Of a DNA stretch of 64,000 nucleotides, positions 1-7,717 are shown piece by piece (the first letter of the stretch is position 1; the number at the start of each line of letters is the position of its first letter). Source of the DNA: Candidatus Binatus soli (GTDB lineage Bacteria > Desulfobacterota > Binatia > Binatales > Binataceae). Below the pieces are notes generated by a model. The model did not search any database. It worked only from the letters and a program-made list of their open reading frames with translations, and was not told where the DNA came from. Made by a program: the position numbers and the translations under genes. The stretch is taken from positions 62,001 through 126,000 of the forward strand of contig DLMJ01000005.1 of NCBI GenBank assembly GCA_002479255.1. Reading direction: 5' to 3'.

Positions 1-210
1 AATCCGCCCGTTACGCCCACCATGAGCCTGTATGAGAGTCTCAAAATAATCACTGGCGGTCAAGAGGTGCTTAAGGGGACTTCTGGTACTTTTCGCGTTT
101 CTCTCCTTTATTGTATGTGAAGTCAGCTATTCTTGCAGAGATTTCGATAACAAAATGCTCAGCTAAGCTCTAAACGATGCCTGTGAGTGCCTTGAAATGA
201 GGTCATAAGC

Positions 211-750
211 ATGCCAAGTACGCGAATTTCAATTTTGCTAATCTTCGCCTGGCTTGGCCTTGCTCACGCCCAACCAGCCCAAGCCCAAATGAGGCTGACC
301 AGCCCCGCGATCGCTCCCGGAGCCGCAATTGCCGATGACTACGCATGTACTGGCGCCGATCGATCCCCCGCGCTCGCATGGAGCGATGCGCCGCAATCAA
401 CGAAAACGAAATCATTTGCATTGATCGTCGACGACCCCGACGCTCCCCATGGAACATTTTTTCATTGGGTGGCGTACAATATTGCGGCTGGCGAAACTTC
501 GCTGCCGGCAGGCGTGCCGCAAACCGCGGAAATTGCCGGCGGCGGAACAAATGGAATCAACAGCTTCGAGCATATCGGCTACAATGGACCGTGTCCGCCG
601 CCGGGGAAAATGCATCACTATCGTTTTCATCTCTTCGCGCTGGATTCGACGTTGACTCCCGGCGACCCGGCGGACGCGGCCGCCGTCCAGTCCGCGATGA
701 GAGGTCACGTCGTCGCGACCGCGGAATTGGTCGGCACATTCGAACGATGA
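211..750 (+). CDS. YbhB/YbcL-type PEBP family protein, exported
   Basis: The 179-residue product starts with a signal peptide (hydrophobic residues 7-20, likely cleavage after AQA at about residue 25), so it should be periplasmic. The phosphatidylethanolamine-binding fold is marked by DDPDAP at residues 74-79 and by GYNGPCPPPGKMHHY at 123-137, the ligand-pocket signature of bacterial YbhB/YbcL proteins. Family members are called Raf-kinase-inhibitor-like, but their bacterial role is poorly defined. The length is normal for the exported form. It stands just upstream of an SRPBCC gene, 19 bases away, and the two may be co-transcribed. The upstream 210 bases hold no recognisable gene. Confidence 0.88.
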   Translation: MPSTRISILLIFAWLGLAHAQPAQAQMRLTSPAIAPGAAIADDYACTGADRSPALAWSDAPQSTKTKSFALIVDDPDAPHGTFFHWVAYNIAAGETSLPAGVPQTAEIAGGGTNGINSFEHIGYNGPCPPPGKMHHYRFHLFALDSTLTPGDPADAAAVQSAMRGHVVATAELVGTFER

Positions 751-769
751 GGTAAAAGCGGATTCATCG

Positions 770-1369
770 ATGAAGACAGTACTCAAAATCCTGGCTGGAG
801 TGATTGTTCTCGCAGTCGTCGCGATCGTGGGATGGCGTTACTATCAAATACATCGCGCGCGGCAGGCCGGCCTGCTCACCGAGAACATCGGGCATGACGG
901 CAACGTCTGGAAGGCCGATTTCACCGCGCGCATCCCGGCCCCCGAGCAGACCGTCTTCACCGCGATTCGCGACGTCGAAAAAATGCACAACGATCAGGTC
1001 AAGGCGGTGCGCGTCGTATCCCAGAGCGGAAATAAAAAGACCGTCGATATGGATATCGCGGGACCGGGCGGACAAACGATTACCACCGAGCTTGAGTTCG
1101 AGTACCTGCCCGACCAGAACAAGATCGCCTATCACACCGTCGACAATCCGCTGCTCGATACTCAGGCCGTGTACCAACTCGGCGATGAAGGCGCGAGCAC
1201 GTTCATCGACTACCACGAAACCACGCATCTGCTGCAGTCGTTTCCCGTCCCCGACGGCGTCATCAAGCAGGTCATTCGCGGCATCTTCATCGCGCAGCTC
1301 GAAACCTTGAAGCGCACCCTCAACATCAAGACCGCCGACGAGACCCCCTCCCGTGACGACGAACCCTGA
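770..1369 (+). CDS. membrane-anchored SRPBCC (START-like) family protein
   Basis: The 199-residue product has one N-terminal transmembrane segment (about residues 4-24) followed by a START/polyketide-cyclase-like domain. That domain carries the usual opening (FTARIPAPEQTVF, then a helix) and a long C-terminal helix (about residues 165-188). SRPBCC proteins bind hydrophobic ligands in a helix-grip cavity; neither the ligand nor the reaction can be read here. The membrane anchor suggests a role on lipids or envelope molecules. It follows the PEBP-family gene closely. Assignment rests on fold-level pattern only. Confidence 0.65.
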   Translation: MKTVLKILAGVIVLAVVAIVGWRYYQIHRARQAGLLTENIGHDGNVWKADFTARIPAPEQTVFTAIRDVEKMHNDQVKAVRVVSQSGNKKTVDMDIAGPGGQTITTELEFEYLPDQNKIAYHTVDNPLLDTQAVYQLGDEGASTFIDYHETTHLLQSFPVPDGVIKQVIRGIFIAQLETLKRTLNIKTADETPSRDDEP

Positions 1370-1445
1370 CGGCGCCCGCCGTTTCCGCGCGAGCAGTACG
1401 ATGAACGTAATGACTTGCCGCAGGCAGGCGGAAGGCGCGAAATTG

Positions 1446-1535
1446 ATGACGATCAAAGATACAGCGCAAATCGAGTGGGACGAGATCCGTAAGATCGACC
1501 ATTACGCGTTGTCGGTGAAGGATCTCGCAAAATAA
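1446..1535 (+). pseudogene. 5' stub of a VOC/glyoxalase-fold dioxygenase gene
   Basis: This short frame starts at an ATG and reads 29 codons. Its end, KIDHYALSVKDLAK, is the typical first beta strand and helix of a vicinal-oxygen-chelate protein (IDHxxLxVxDLxKS). It then stops abruptly at TAA just before an accessory gene that begins at 1543. The metal-binding fold needs more than 100 further residues, so the gene is truncated. No 3' remainder was found in the window. The break probably marks the left edge of the inserted 1.5-3.8 kb island. Confidence 0.6.
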
Positions 1536-1542
1536 CACGAAG

Positions 1543-2463
1543 ATGCATTTTCCAGACAGCGTTGCGCGTGCACTCAAAAAGGCTCTCGTCAATGTATTCT
1601 GGACGAAGAAAGACCTTCGCGAATTGTTTAGCCGCTGCGATGTTCCAGCCAATCTGACAAACGCCCAAGATTGGAACGGATACAAGTTTCACATCATCGA
1701 TCCCGTCATTGACTCCCTCAACGGATCACCGGACGGGCTTGGACCATTACGCCGAATCCTCGCCGAAACCCTTCACTACAAAGATGGCAATCACCTTCTG
1801 TGGCTCTCGGACGGCCAGAAGCGAAAACGAGAGGCGGAAGATTCGTTGGAGCATCTGAGGGTCTTGGTCGAAAAGCACGATGCGTCGCTGGAAGCGGAAC
1901 GTACGAAGCAGGAACAGCGGCGTCGCGAGCAGGACGAGAGAGCTCGAAAGCAATCGTTCTCGGAGACGCGCGAACATCTAAAGCAGCATTTCTTAACCTT
2001 GTATGCCGCGCTCGACCGGCAGCAGAGCGGCTACGGATTAGAAGATCTCCTGTACCAAGTCTTCGATCTTTTCGAATTGCAGCCGCGCGGGCCATTTCGC
2101 CTTGCCGGAGAACAGATCGACGGCGCGTTCGTCCACGAGTCGACCGATTTTTTGCTTGAGGCGAAGTGGTAGAAGGCCCCTGCAAATCTGGAAGCGCTTC
2201 GCGATCTCGATGGCGCAGTCGGGTCAAACCTGGACAATACACTTGGGCTGTTCATTTCGATCCATGGGTACACCGGGGAAGCACTCGATCGGTATCGGCA
2301 GGGAAATCGGCCGCGAATTGTCTGCATGGACGGCGCTGACCTGATGGCCGTCCTGGAGGGTCAGATTGATCTCAACGACCTCTTGCGCCGAAAGAAGGCG
2401 ATCGCCGCGCAACGAGGCGAAGTATTTGCGCCCGTTTCCAAAATAATCCTAGGAGAGATGTAG
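1543..2463 (+). pseudogene. PD-(D/E)XK restriction-endonuclease-like gene with an internal amber codon
   Basis: The frame runs 306 codons but carries a TAG at 2170-2172 (codon 210). Residues 1-90 form a helical N-terminal domain (LKKALVNVFWTKKDLRELF onwards), and 95-150 a charged coiled coil. The nuclease core has E167 in GLEDLL, D193 in IDGAF and E206-A-K208, the PD-(D/E)XK catalytic set. After the stop the same frame continues with family-like sequence (ALRDLDGAVGSN, FISIHGYT, VCMDGADLMAVLEG) and ends at a TAG abutting the next ATG exactly. A nonsense change of CAG, AAG or TGG is the simple explanation. The truncated 209-residue product would keep the catalytic residues but lose the rest of the fold. 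Readthrough cannot be excluded. Confidence 0.72.
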
Positions 2464-3474
2464 ATGACCGCGGGGAAGATTGCATGTCCGCTCTGCGACT
2501 TGAGCCAACCGCTCGCTGCCAGCTCATCTGATCCCGATGGCGATCGCACGGCGGTTCGTTGTCGGCGATGCGGGGAGTTCTCAATTCCGTCCCGGATTCC
2601 TGAAAACTGGGATATAGGACGGATACCTCAGTTTCTGCTTGAGAAGAGAGTCAGACGCTCCGATCAGCCGCGCGGCCGCGAGCTCCTACGGAAGTATCTG
2701 TCTATCTACAGCCGTGAATGCCAGGAAACCGGCAGGCGGGCTGAATTTCCAGTACCTTTCGACCTTTCTGAGATGGAGCTGCTAGCCGAAACCTACGCGC
2801 ATACGTCTGTTCCAGACCGTGCAGATAGGCTGCTTCGCTTTCTCGCGCGACGGACTGACTACCCCGGAAAACCCGTAGGGGTAAACGCGTACTACGATTA
2901 TCCTGTGCCACATGCTATCGAGGCCGAGGAATTCGACTATTATCTGGAATACCTCGCTCACGCAGGTTGGATCGAACGACCAGCAGGTTTGGACGCAAAG
3001 ATCTCCGGGCAGGATCCGGAGATAGAGTACGATCGCGAAACCATCGTCACGGTTGAGGGTTGGAAACGCATCGCTTCGCTCGGCGGCGGTCGTGTCGCTT
3101 TCGTCGCCATGTCATTCGCCACGGAACTGGACGACGCCTTTCTCGAAGGTCTCACTCCGGGCATATGCGACGCTGGCTACCAGGCATTGCGGGTAGACAA
3201 GATCGAGCATAACGAGAAAATTTGCGACCGAATCGTCTCCGAGATTCGAAGAGCCAGGTTTCTTGTAGCCGACGTGACAAATCAGCGGCCAGGCGTTTAT
3301 TTCGAGGCCGGATTTGCAATGGGATTGGGCATGCCGGTCATCTGGTGCTGCAGAAAGGACGATCTCGCTAACGTCCATTTCGACACTCGGCAGTACAACC
3401 ACATCGTCTGGGAAACGCCAGCGGAGCTGCGTACCAGACTTCGTGACAGGATTCTCGCCACGCTTGCGGCCTGA
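2464..3474 (+). CDS. zinc-ribbon protein with C-terminal TIR/nucleoside deoxyribosyltransferase-like domain
   Basis: The 336-residue product opens with a four-cysteine zinc ribbon (C8-x2-C11 and C33-x2-C36), then a helical middle region. The C-terminal domain from about residue 210 opens with FVAMSF. It continues through I-x-R-A-R-F-L-V-A-D-V-T to the acidic YFEAGFAMGLG (E281) and FDTRQY. This is the pattern of TIR-like/NDT-like domains that act on nucleotides, including NAD-consuming immune effectors. The start codon touches the stop of the nuclease frame, implying translational coupling. Possible roles are abortive-infection effector or nucleotide hydrolase. The actual substrate is unknown. 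Confidence 0.7.
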   Translation: MTAGKIACPLCDLSQPLAASSSDPDGDRTAVRCRRCGEFSIPSRIPENWDIGRIPQFLLEKRVRRSDQPRGRELLRKYLSIYSRECQETGRRAEFPVPFDLSEMELLAETYAHTSVPDRADRLLRFLARRTDYPGKPVGVNAYYDYPVPHAIEAEEFDYYLEYLAHAGWIERPAGLDAKISGQDPEIEYDRETIVTVEGWKRIASLGGGRVAFVAMSFATELDDAFLEGLTPGICDAGYQALRVDKIEHNEKICDRIVSEIRRARFLVADVTNQRPGVYFEAGFAMGLGMPVIWCCRKDDLANVHFDTRQYNHIVWETPAELRTRLRDRILATLAA

Positions 3475-3542
3475 ATGAATGGTATCCAAGGAATGCAAGA
3501 CAGCTAGCAGAGATAAGGTCTCCAATTGCGTTGGTGAGCGTG

Positions 3543-3705
3543 CATTCGGCACTTGAAAAATCCGTCCGGCATGGGCATCCGAGCACGCTCCATCTCTGGT
3601 GCGCGCGACGGCCGCCAGGCCGCCCGCCGCGCAACGCTGCTGGCGCTGCTGCTCCCCGACCCGTGCGATGAGGACTGTCCGGAAGAGTTCAAGGACACAG
3701 TGAGG
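3543..3705 (+). pseudogene. frameshifted remnant of a DUF1156 DNA methylase
   Basis: The frame from 3543 reads EKSVRHGHPSTLHLW followed by CARRP, the N-terminal signature of DUF1156-type adenine-specific DNA methylases (usually RHGHPSTLHLWWARRP). At about 3617 the match shifts by one base and continues as LLALLLPDPCDEDCPEEF in the next frame, up to about 3705. One of the two tryptophans has become cysteine. Everything downstream of roughly 55 residues is missing, including the methylase catalytic core. In other genomes these enzymes sit in defence islands beside DUF499 ATPases and helicases; none remains here. Confidence 0.72.
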
Positions 3706-3794
3706 ATCTGTGACCAAAGACGACGCGGTGCGTCAGCGTCGCCCGAGGTACCGACGAGTAGGACCTGATTAGTCATGTTCAAGCGACCCATACC

Positions 3795-5090
3795 ATGATC
3801 CGCTTCAACGCAGAATTCGTAGCATCCGCGTTCGCTCTCGACGGATGCCCGCGATGGAAGCGCGCCGAGGTCGCGCTCGCCGGCCGCTCCAACGTGGGCA
3901 AGAGTTCCCTGCTCAACGCGCTCGCCGGAGTGAAGGGTCTCGCGCGGACCAGCAAAACCCCCGGACGCACGCGATGCCTCAACTTCTTCTCGGTCGGCGA
4001 CACGCTCGCGCTATGCGACCTGCCCGGCTTCGGCTACGCGAAGATGGGTCATGAGGAAGCGGCCAAAATCGCTTTTATGATGCACGAATACATCCACGAG
4101 CGCGTCAATCTCGCCGCCATCGCGATTCTCGTCGATTGCCGCCGCGGTCCTCAGCACGACGAACTCGATCTGGCGGCGATGGCCGCGGAGCGCGGCATCG
4201 AAGTAATTCCGGTCGCGACCAAGTGTGACAAGCTGCGCCGTTCGGAGCGCGCAGCCGCGCTCAAACGTTTCGACTCGATGCGCGTGGCGCCGATCTTCTG
4301 TTCGGCGACGTCCGGCGAGGGAATCGACGATCTGCGCCGCCGAATCCTTGCCGTCGATCGGATGGATGCCGCTGAACCCGGGCCGCATAGCGAATCGAAT
4401 TCTGCGACTTTCGACGAATGGCTGAAATGGGTTTTCGACCACCCGGTTGCAGAAAACACGTCGGACGAATGGTGGTGGCAGGAGCCTGACTACGATGAAG
4501 GCGGCAGGTGGTTGGACCGGCCGCCGATGCCGGCATTAGCGTTCGTTGCAAAACTCTTCGAGAATCCGTTGCAGTACCTGTCTTGTTATAGCGACGCTCA
4601 GATCAATCAGGGTCTCGATTTCATTGTCAGTACATCCTGCTCTAAACATTTCCACTGGCTCATAGACGGCAGAGTCGATCTTAATCTTCGAAAGCGTTGC
4701 ATCCGATCAATTGAGGGTCTTTCCCGCGAGTTGTTCGCGCCGAGGTGTTCGGACGATGTCTGCAAAGGCACGAAGCCACTGGATTACATTTGCTTCATGC
4801 TCTGGGATCTTGCGATACACCATGCTTGTCACCGTGAGGATAATCCCGACGGTACTTACTCGGAGGTCCGCGATCCTGAAATCGACAAGGAATCCGTCAA
4901 TACGCTCGCCCGCATAATCACAATACCAAGCCTCGCGTGTCAGCAATCGGCTCTGCATGGACTCGGCCACCTGGTTGACGACGCTTGTCTGGGAGCGAAC
5001 ATTATCCAGAAATATTTGGATGACCATCCAAACCTGCGTAGCGATATTCGGACATACGCGCAGCGGGCTCTGTTGGGCAAAGTACAGTAA
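3795..5090 (+). CDS. engB: EngB/YihA ribosome-assembly GTPase fused to an uncharacterised C-terminal domain
   Basis: Residues 1-195 form a complete EngB GTPase: G1 GRSNVGKSS (30-38), SKTPGRT, G3 DLPG (75-78), G4 TKCD (142-145) and G5 SAT (170-172). EngB assists large ribosomal subunit assembly and is normally about 200 residues. Here the frame continues to 431 residues with a second domain starting at TFDEWLKWVFDHPV (about residue 205, base 4407). That domain resembles a stand-alone uncharacterised family of helical proteins (motifs YSDAQINQGLDF, CIRSI, ACQQSALHGLGHL). The tail is visibly less GC-rich than the GTPase part. The junction could be a true in-frame fusion after insertion, or an assembly chimera. 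Confidence 0.82.
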   Translation: MIRFNAEFVASAFALDGCPRWKRAEVALAGRSNVGKSSLLNALAGVKGLARTSKTPGRTRCLNFFSVGDTLALCDLPGFGYAKMGHEEAAKIAFMMHEYIHERVNLAAIAILVDCRRGPQHDELDLAAMAAERGIEVIPVATKCDKLRRSERAAALKRFDSMRVAPIFCSATSGEGIDDLRRRILAVDRMDAAEPGPHSESNSATFDEWLKWVFDHPVAENTSDEWWWQEPDYDEGGRWLDRPPMPALAFVAKLFENPLQYLSCYSDAQINQGLDFIVSTSCSKHFHWLIDGRVDLNLRKRCIRSIEGLSRELFAPRCSDDVCKGTKPLDYICFMLWDLAIHHACHREDNPDGTYSEVRDPEIDKESVNTLARIITIPSLACQQSALHGLGHLVDDACLGANIIQKYLDDHPNLRSDIRTYAQRALLGKVQ

Positions 5091-5133
5091 GGCTGAAGAC
5101 CCGAGGCGCTGCCGTCCGGGACGCTGCATCAGG

Positions 5134-6048
5134 ATGAGACCAGAAGTTTCGGTAATTATCCCGGCTTACAATCGATGCGCGATGCTGCTTGAGGCGATCG
5201 ATTCCGTGCTCGCCCAATCGACCCCGGCGTTCGAGTTGATCGTCATCGACGACGGCTCGACCGATGGGACCGCCGAGCACCTGGCGCGGCTGGCTGAAAC
5301 GATCCGAATGAAAATTGACCGCATCGATCATCGCGGTCCGGCCGCGGCGCGAAACCGCGGCGTCGCCATCGCGCGCGCGCCGCTGATCGCATTCCTCGAT
5401 TCCGACGATCTCTGGTCGCCGACCAAGCTCGAACGCCAGCTCGCGTTCATGCGCGACAACCCCGGCTGCGCGATCTCGCAAACCAACGAAATCTGGATCC
5501 GCAACGGGCGGCGCGTGAATCCCGGCCACCGCCATCGCAAGCGCGCCGGCGATATTTTCATCGACTCGCTCCGCACCTGCCTGATTGCCATGTCGTCGGT
5601 GATGATACGCACCGATCTTTTCCGCTCATTTGGCGGCTTCGACGAGCTCATGACCGCCGCCGAAGACTACGATCTATGGCTGCGAATTCTCATCGACCAT
5701 GAAGCCGGCCTGCTCGACGAACCGCTGGTGACGCGCCGCGGCGGGCATCCCGATCAAACCTCGGCCACGACTCCTGCCCTCGATCGCTTCCGCATTCTCG
5801 CGCTTGCAAAATTGCTCGCGGACGACCGGCTTTCCCCGGCGCGGCGAACTTCGGTGGTCGAAGTATTGGCCGAAAAATGCCGTATCTACGCGGGCGGCCT
5901 TCGGCGACGAGGCAGAATCGACGAGGCGCGACTGTACGAATCGGTCGCTGAACAGGCGCGAGGCTGGGATACGCGTGCGGCTCCTGAAATCGGATGCACG
6001 GTCAAGGCGATGCGATCCATGATTCGCGAAATTCCACATGAATGCTGA
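5134..6048 (+). CDS. family 2 glycosyltransferase
   Basis: The 304-residue product begins with VSVIIPAYNR, the GT-A nucleotide-binding strand. It carries IDDGSTDGT (residues 38-46), the metal-binding DSDD at 89-92 and the acceptor-side AAEDYDLWLR motif. The 5134 ATG is chosen because it directly precedes this conserved opening; an earlier in-frame ATG would lie inside the engB fusion gene. It should transfer a sugar from a nucleotide sugar in the cytoplasm, possibly for surface polysaccharide or protein glycosylation. The acceptor cannot be deduced. It overlaps the next gene by 11 bases. Confidence 0.87.
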   Translation: MRPEVSVIIPAYNRCAMLLEAIDSVLAQSTPAFELIVIDDGSTDGTAEHLARLAETIRMKIDRIDHRGPAAARNRGVAIARAPLIAFLDSDDLWSPTKLERQLAFMRDNPGCAISQTNEIWIRNGRRVNPGHRHRKRAGDIFIDSLRTCLIAMSSVMIRTDLFRSFGGFDELMTAAEDYDLWLRILIDHEAGLLDEPLVTRRGGHPDQTSATTPALDRFRILALAKLLADDRLSPARRTSVVEVLAEKCRIYAGGLRRRGRIDEARLYESVAEQARGWDTRAAPEIGCTVKAMRSMIREIPHEC

Positions 6049-6574
6049 CGAGATCGACGCGCAGATTCGGATGCTCGCTGCCGAGCGACGGCTGCCGCCG
6101 AGCCATCTTGCGCGATGGCTCGCGATGGACCCGGCGTCGCGTGCCGCGATGCTCGATATCGCGCGCGTCATCCGCCTGCGGACCGGTCAATTGATGACCG
6201 CACTGGAGACGCTTGAGGAAATCGCCGTGCGCGAGCACGTCACAGCCGCCGGCGTTCTCGGCCGCCCCGAAATCAGGCGCATTGCGGGCGGTCCCGGCTC
6301 CGCGCCGTCGCGCGCGAGCGCGCTGCTCGAAGCGCTTCGAACGCTTCGCTACCCCCTCCTTAAGAAAATGCAGGAGCAGATCCGCTCTGAAGTCTCGGCG
6401 CTGAAGCTCCCCCGCGGAATTTCGGTGGTCTTGCCCAAAGAGCTTGGCTCTGATGAGCTCACCGTTTCGCTTCGGGTGCGAAGCGCCGCCGAACTGGCGC
6501 GCCTGCTCGAGGCGCTGGATCGCTCGCGCACGGGACTGACAAGGATTATTGAAATGCTTGGCGGTAAAAGGTGA
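6038..6574 (+). CDS. hypothetical protein, partner of the SPL-like radical SAM gene
   Basis: The 178-residue product is not recognised. It is mostly helical and charged, with no signal peptide or membrane segment. Its C-terminal third (GISVVLPKELGSDELTVSLRV, then a helix) looks like a small alpha/beta domain. It overlaps the glycosyltransferase end by 11 bases and lies 10 bases before the radical SAM gene, so the three are likely one transcript. The tight link to the SPL-like gene suggests an accessory role for that enzyme, but nothing in the sequence shows it. Confidence 0.7.
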   Translation: MNADEIDAQIRMLAAERRLPPSHLARWLAMDPASRAAMLDIARVIRLRTGQLMTALETLEEIAVREHVTAAGVLGRPEIRRIAGGPGSAPSRASALLEALRTLRYPLLKKMQEQIRSEVSALKLPRGISVVLPKELGSDELTVSLRVRSAAELARLLEALDRSRTGLTRIIEMLGGKR

Positions 6575-6584
6575 AAAGTGAAAA

Positions 6585-7685
6585 ATGAAATTTGACCTCG
6601 ACGCCGTGCTTGTCGAGCACGGATGCGCCGGCTCTGCGCTGGCGACTCGCATCCTGCGCGCGCTCCCGCGCCATGTGCCCGTCACGCATGTCGCCGACAA
6701 CGAAACGCGCGAGGCGACCAGGCCCGCATCCGGCGCGCGCGATCCGTTCGGGGCAGGCAAACGCCGGATGGTGATCGCGCGGCGCAAGACTCCGTTCCTG
6801 ATGCCGTGTCACGCAGGCTCCTCCAGGTTCGCCTGCTGCGGATACCTCGTGCTCACGCTCGCATCGAACTGCCCGATGGATTGCTCGTACTGCTTTCTGC
6901 AGGAATATCTGGCTGACAATCCCGCCTTCCAGGTATATGCGAATTTCACCGATTCATTCGACGAGCTCGACCGGCTCATCGACAACGCTCGCGGGCGCAG
7001 CTTCCGCGTCGGCACCGCTGAGCTGGCGGATTCGCTCGCGTTCGACTCGATTACCTCGATCAGCCGCGACCTGATCGATTTTTTTGCCTCGCGCGAGAAT
7101 CTGACGCTCGAGCTCAAGACCAAAACCGACGAAATTGAAAATCTTCTTGGCCGGGACCCGCGCGGCCGCGTGCTCGTCTCGTGGACCTTGTCGCCGGCCG
7201 CCGTCTATCGAAGCTCGGAGCATCTCACCGCCTCGCCCACGGCGCGAATCGCGGCGGCGCGCGCCGTCCTCGACGCCGGCTACCGCGTGGCGTTCCATCT
7301 CGATCCGTTGATCGCATATCCCGGCGCCGAGCGCGATTACCTGCTGCTGATCGACGAGTTGCTGGACACTATCGCGCCCAAACAAATCTCGTTCATCAGC
7401 ATGGGCGGTCTGCGGATGACGCCGCGGTTGCGCGGCGCCGCGCGCAGCCGTTTCCCCGGCGATCCGATGCTATGCGGCGAGGACGTGCTCGCCGCTGACG
7501 GACGGTTTCGGACATTCACCCCGCTGCGCCTCAACCTCTACCGCACGCTTGCCGATCGCTTCCGAAAAGCGGGCGCGGAAATCCCCGCCTATCTGTGCAT
7601 GGAAGCGGCCAGCGTCCATGAAAGCGTCTTTGGCGCGGCGCCCTCACGGCCGGCTATAATCGGCAACCGCCTCGCGCGCGACTGA
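6585..7685 (+). CDS. SPL-family radical SAM protein (spore photoproduct lyase-like)
   Basis: The 366-residue product has the radical SAM cluster motif C96-x3-C100-x2-C103 (CPMDCSYC), preceded by ASN and followed by a barrel with SMGGLRMTP and a C-terminal CMEAASVHE. This layout matches the spore photoproduct lyase family, which repairs a thymine dimer in Bacillus spores by a S-adenosylmethionine radical. Nothing here suggests sporulation, so this is probably one of the SPL-like proteins of unknown substrate common in Gram-negatives, perhaps DNA repair. A GTGAAAAGTG stretch, without a strong ribosome-binding site, precedes the ATG. Confidence 0.82.
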   Translation: MKFDLDAVLVEHGCAGSALATRILRALPRHVPVTHVADNETREATRPASGARDPFGAGKRRMVIARRKTPFLMPCHAGSSRFACCGYLVLTLASNCPMDCSYCFLQEYLADNPAFQVYANFTDSFDELDRLIDNARGRSFRVGTAELADSLAFDSITSISRDLIDFFASRENLTLELKTKTDEIENLLGRDPRGRVLVSWTLSPAAVYRSSEHLTASPTARIAAARAVLDAGYRVAFHLDPLIAYPGAERDYLLLIDELLDTIAPKQISFISMGGLRMTPRLRGAARSRFPGDPMLCGEDVLAADGRFRTFTPLRLNLYRTLADRFRKAGAEIPAYLCMEAASVHESVFGAAPSRPAIIGNRLARD

Positions 7686-7717
7686 GCACGGGCCGCACAC
7701 CCGCGGATTCAAAAATA

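Larger units (their letters stand above)
1536..3794 (+). other. decayed defence-type accessory island
   Basis: Between the VOC stub and engB lie three unrelated defence-like pieces: a nuclease gene with an internal stop, an intact zinc-ribbon/TIR-like gene abutting it, and a frameshifted fragment of a DUF1156 methylase. No integrase, transposase or clear terminal repeat was found. The interpretation as an island rests on gene content, on the truncated left flank and on the density of broken genes. An uncharacterised domain fused to the following engB gene may belong to the same acquisition. Confidence 0.55.

Noticed and set aside
1..120. Open frame from the window edge ending in MSLYESLKIITGGQEV-like sequence
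   Set aside because: It has only about 40 codons, with no recognised family and no ribosome-binding site. It could be the tail of a gene outside the window, but nothing supports that.
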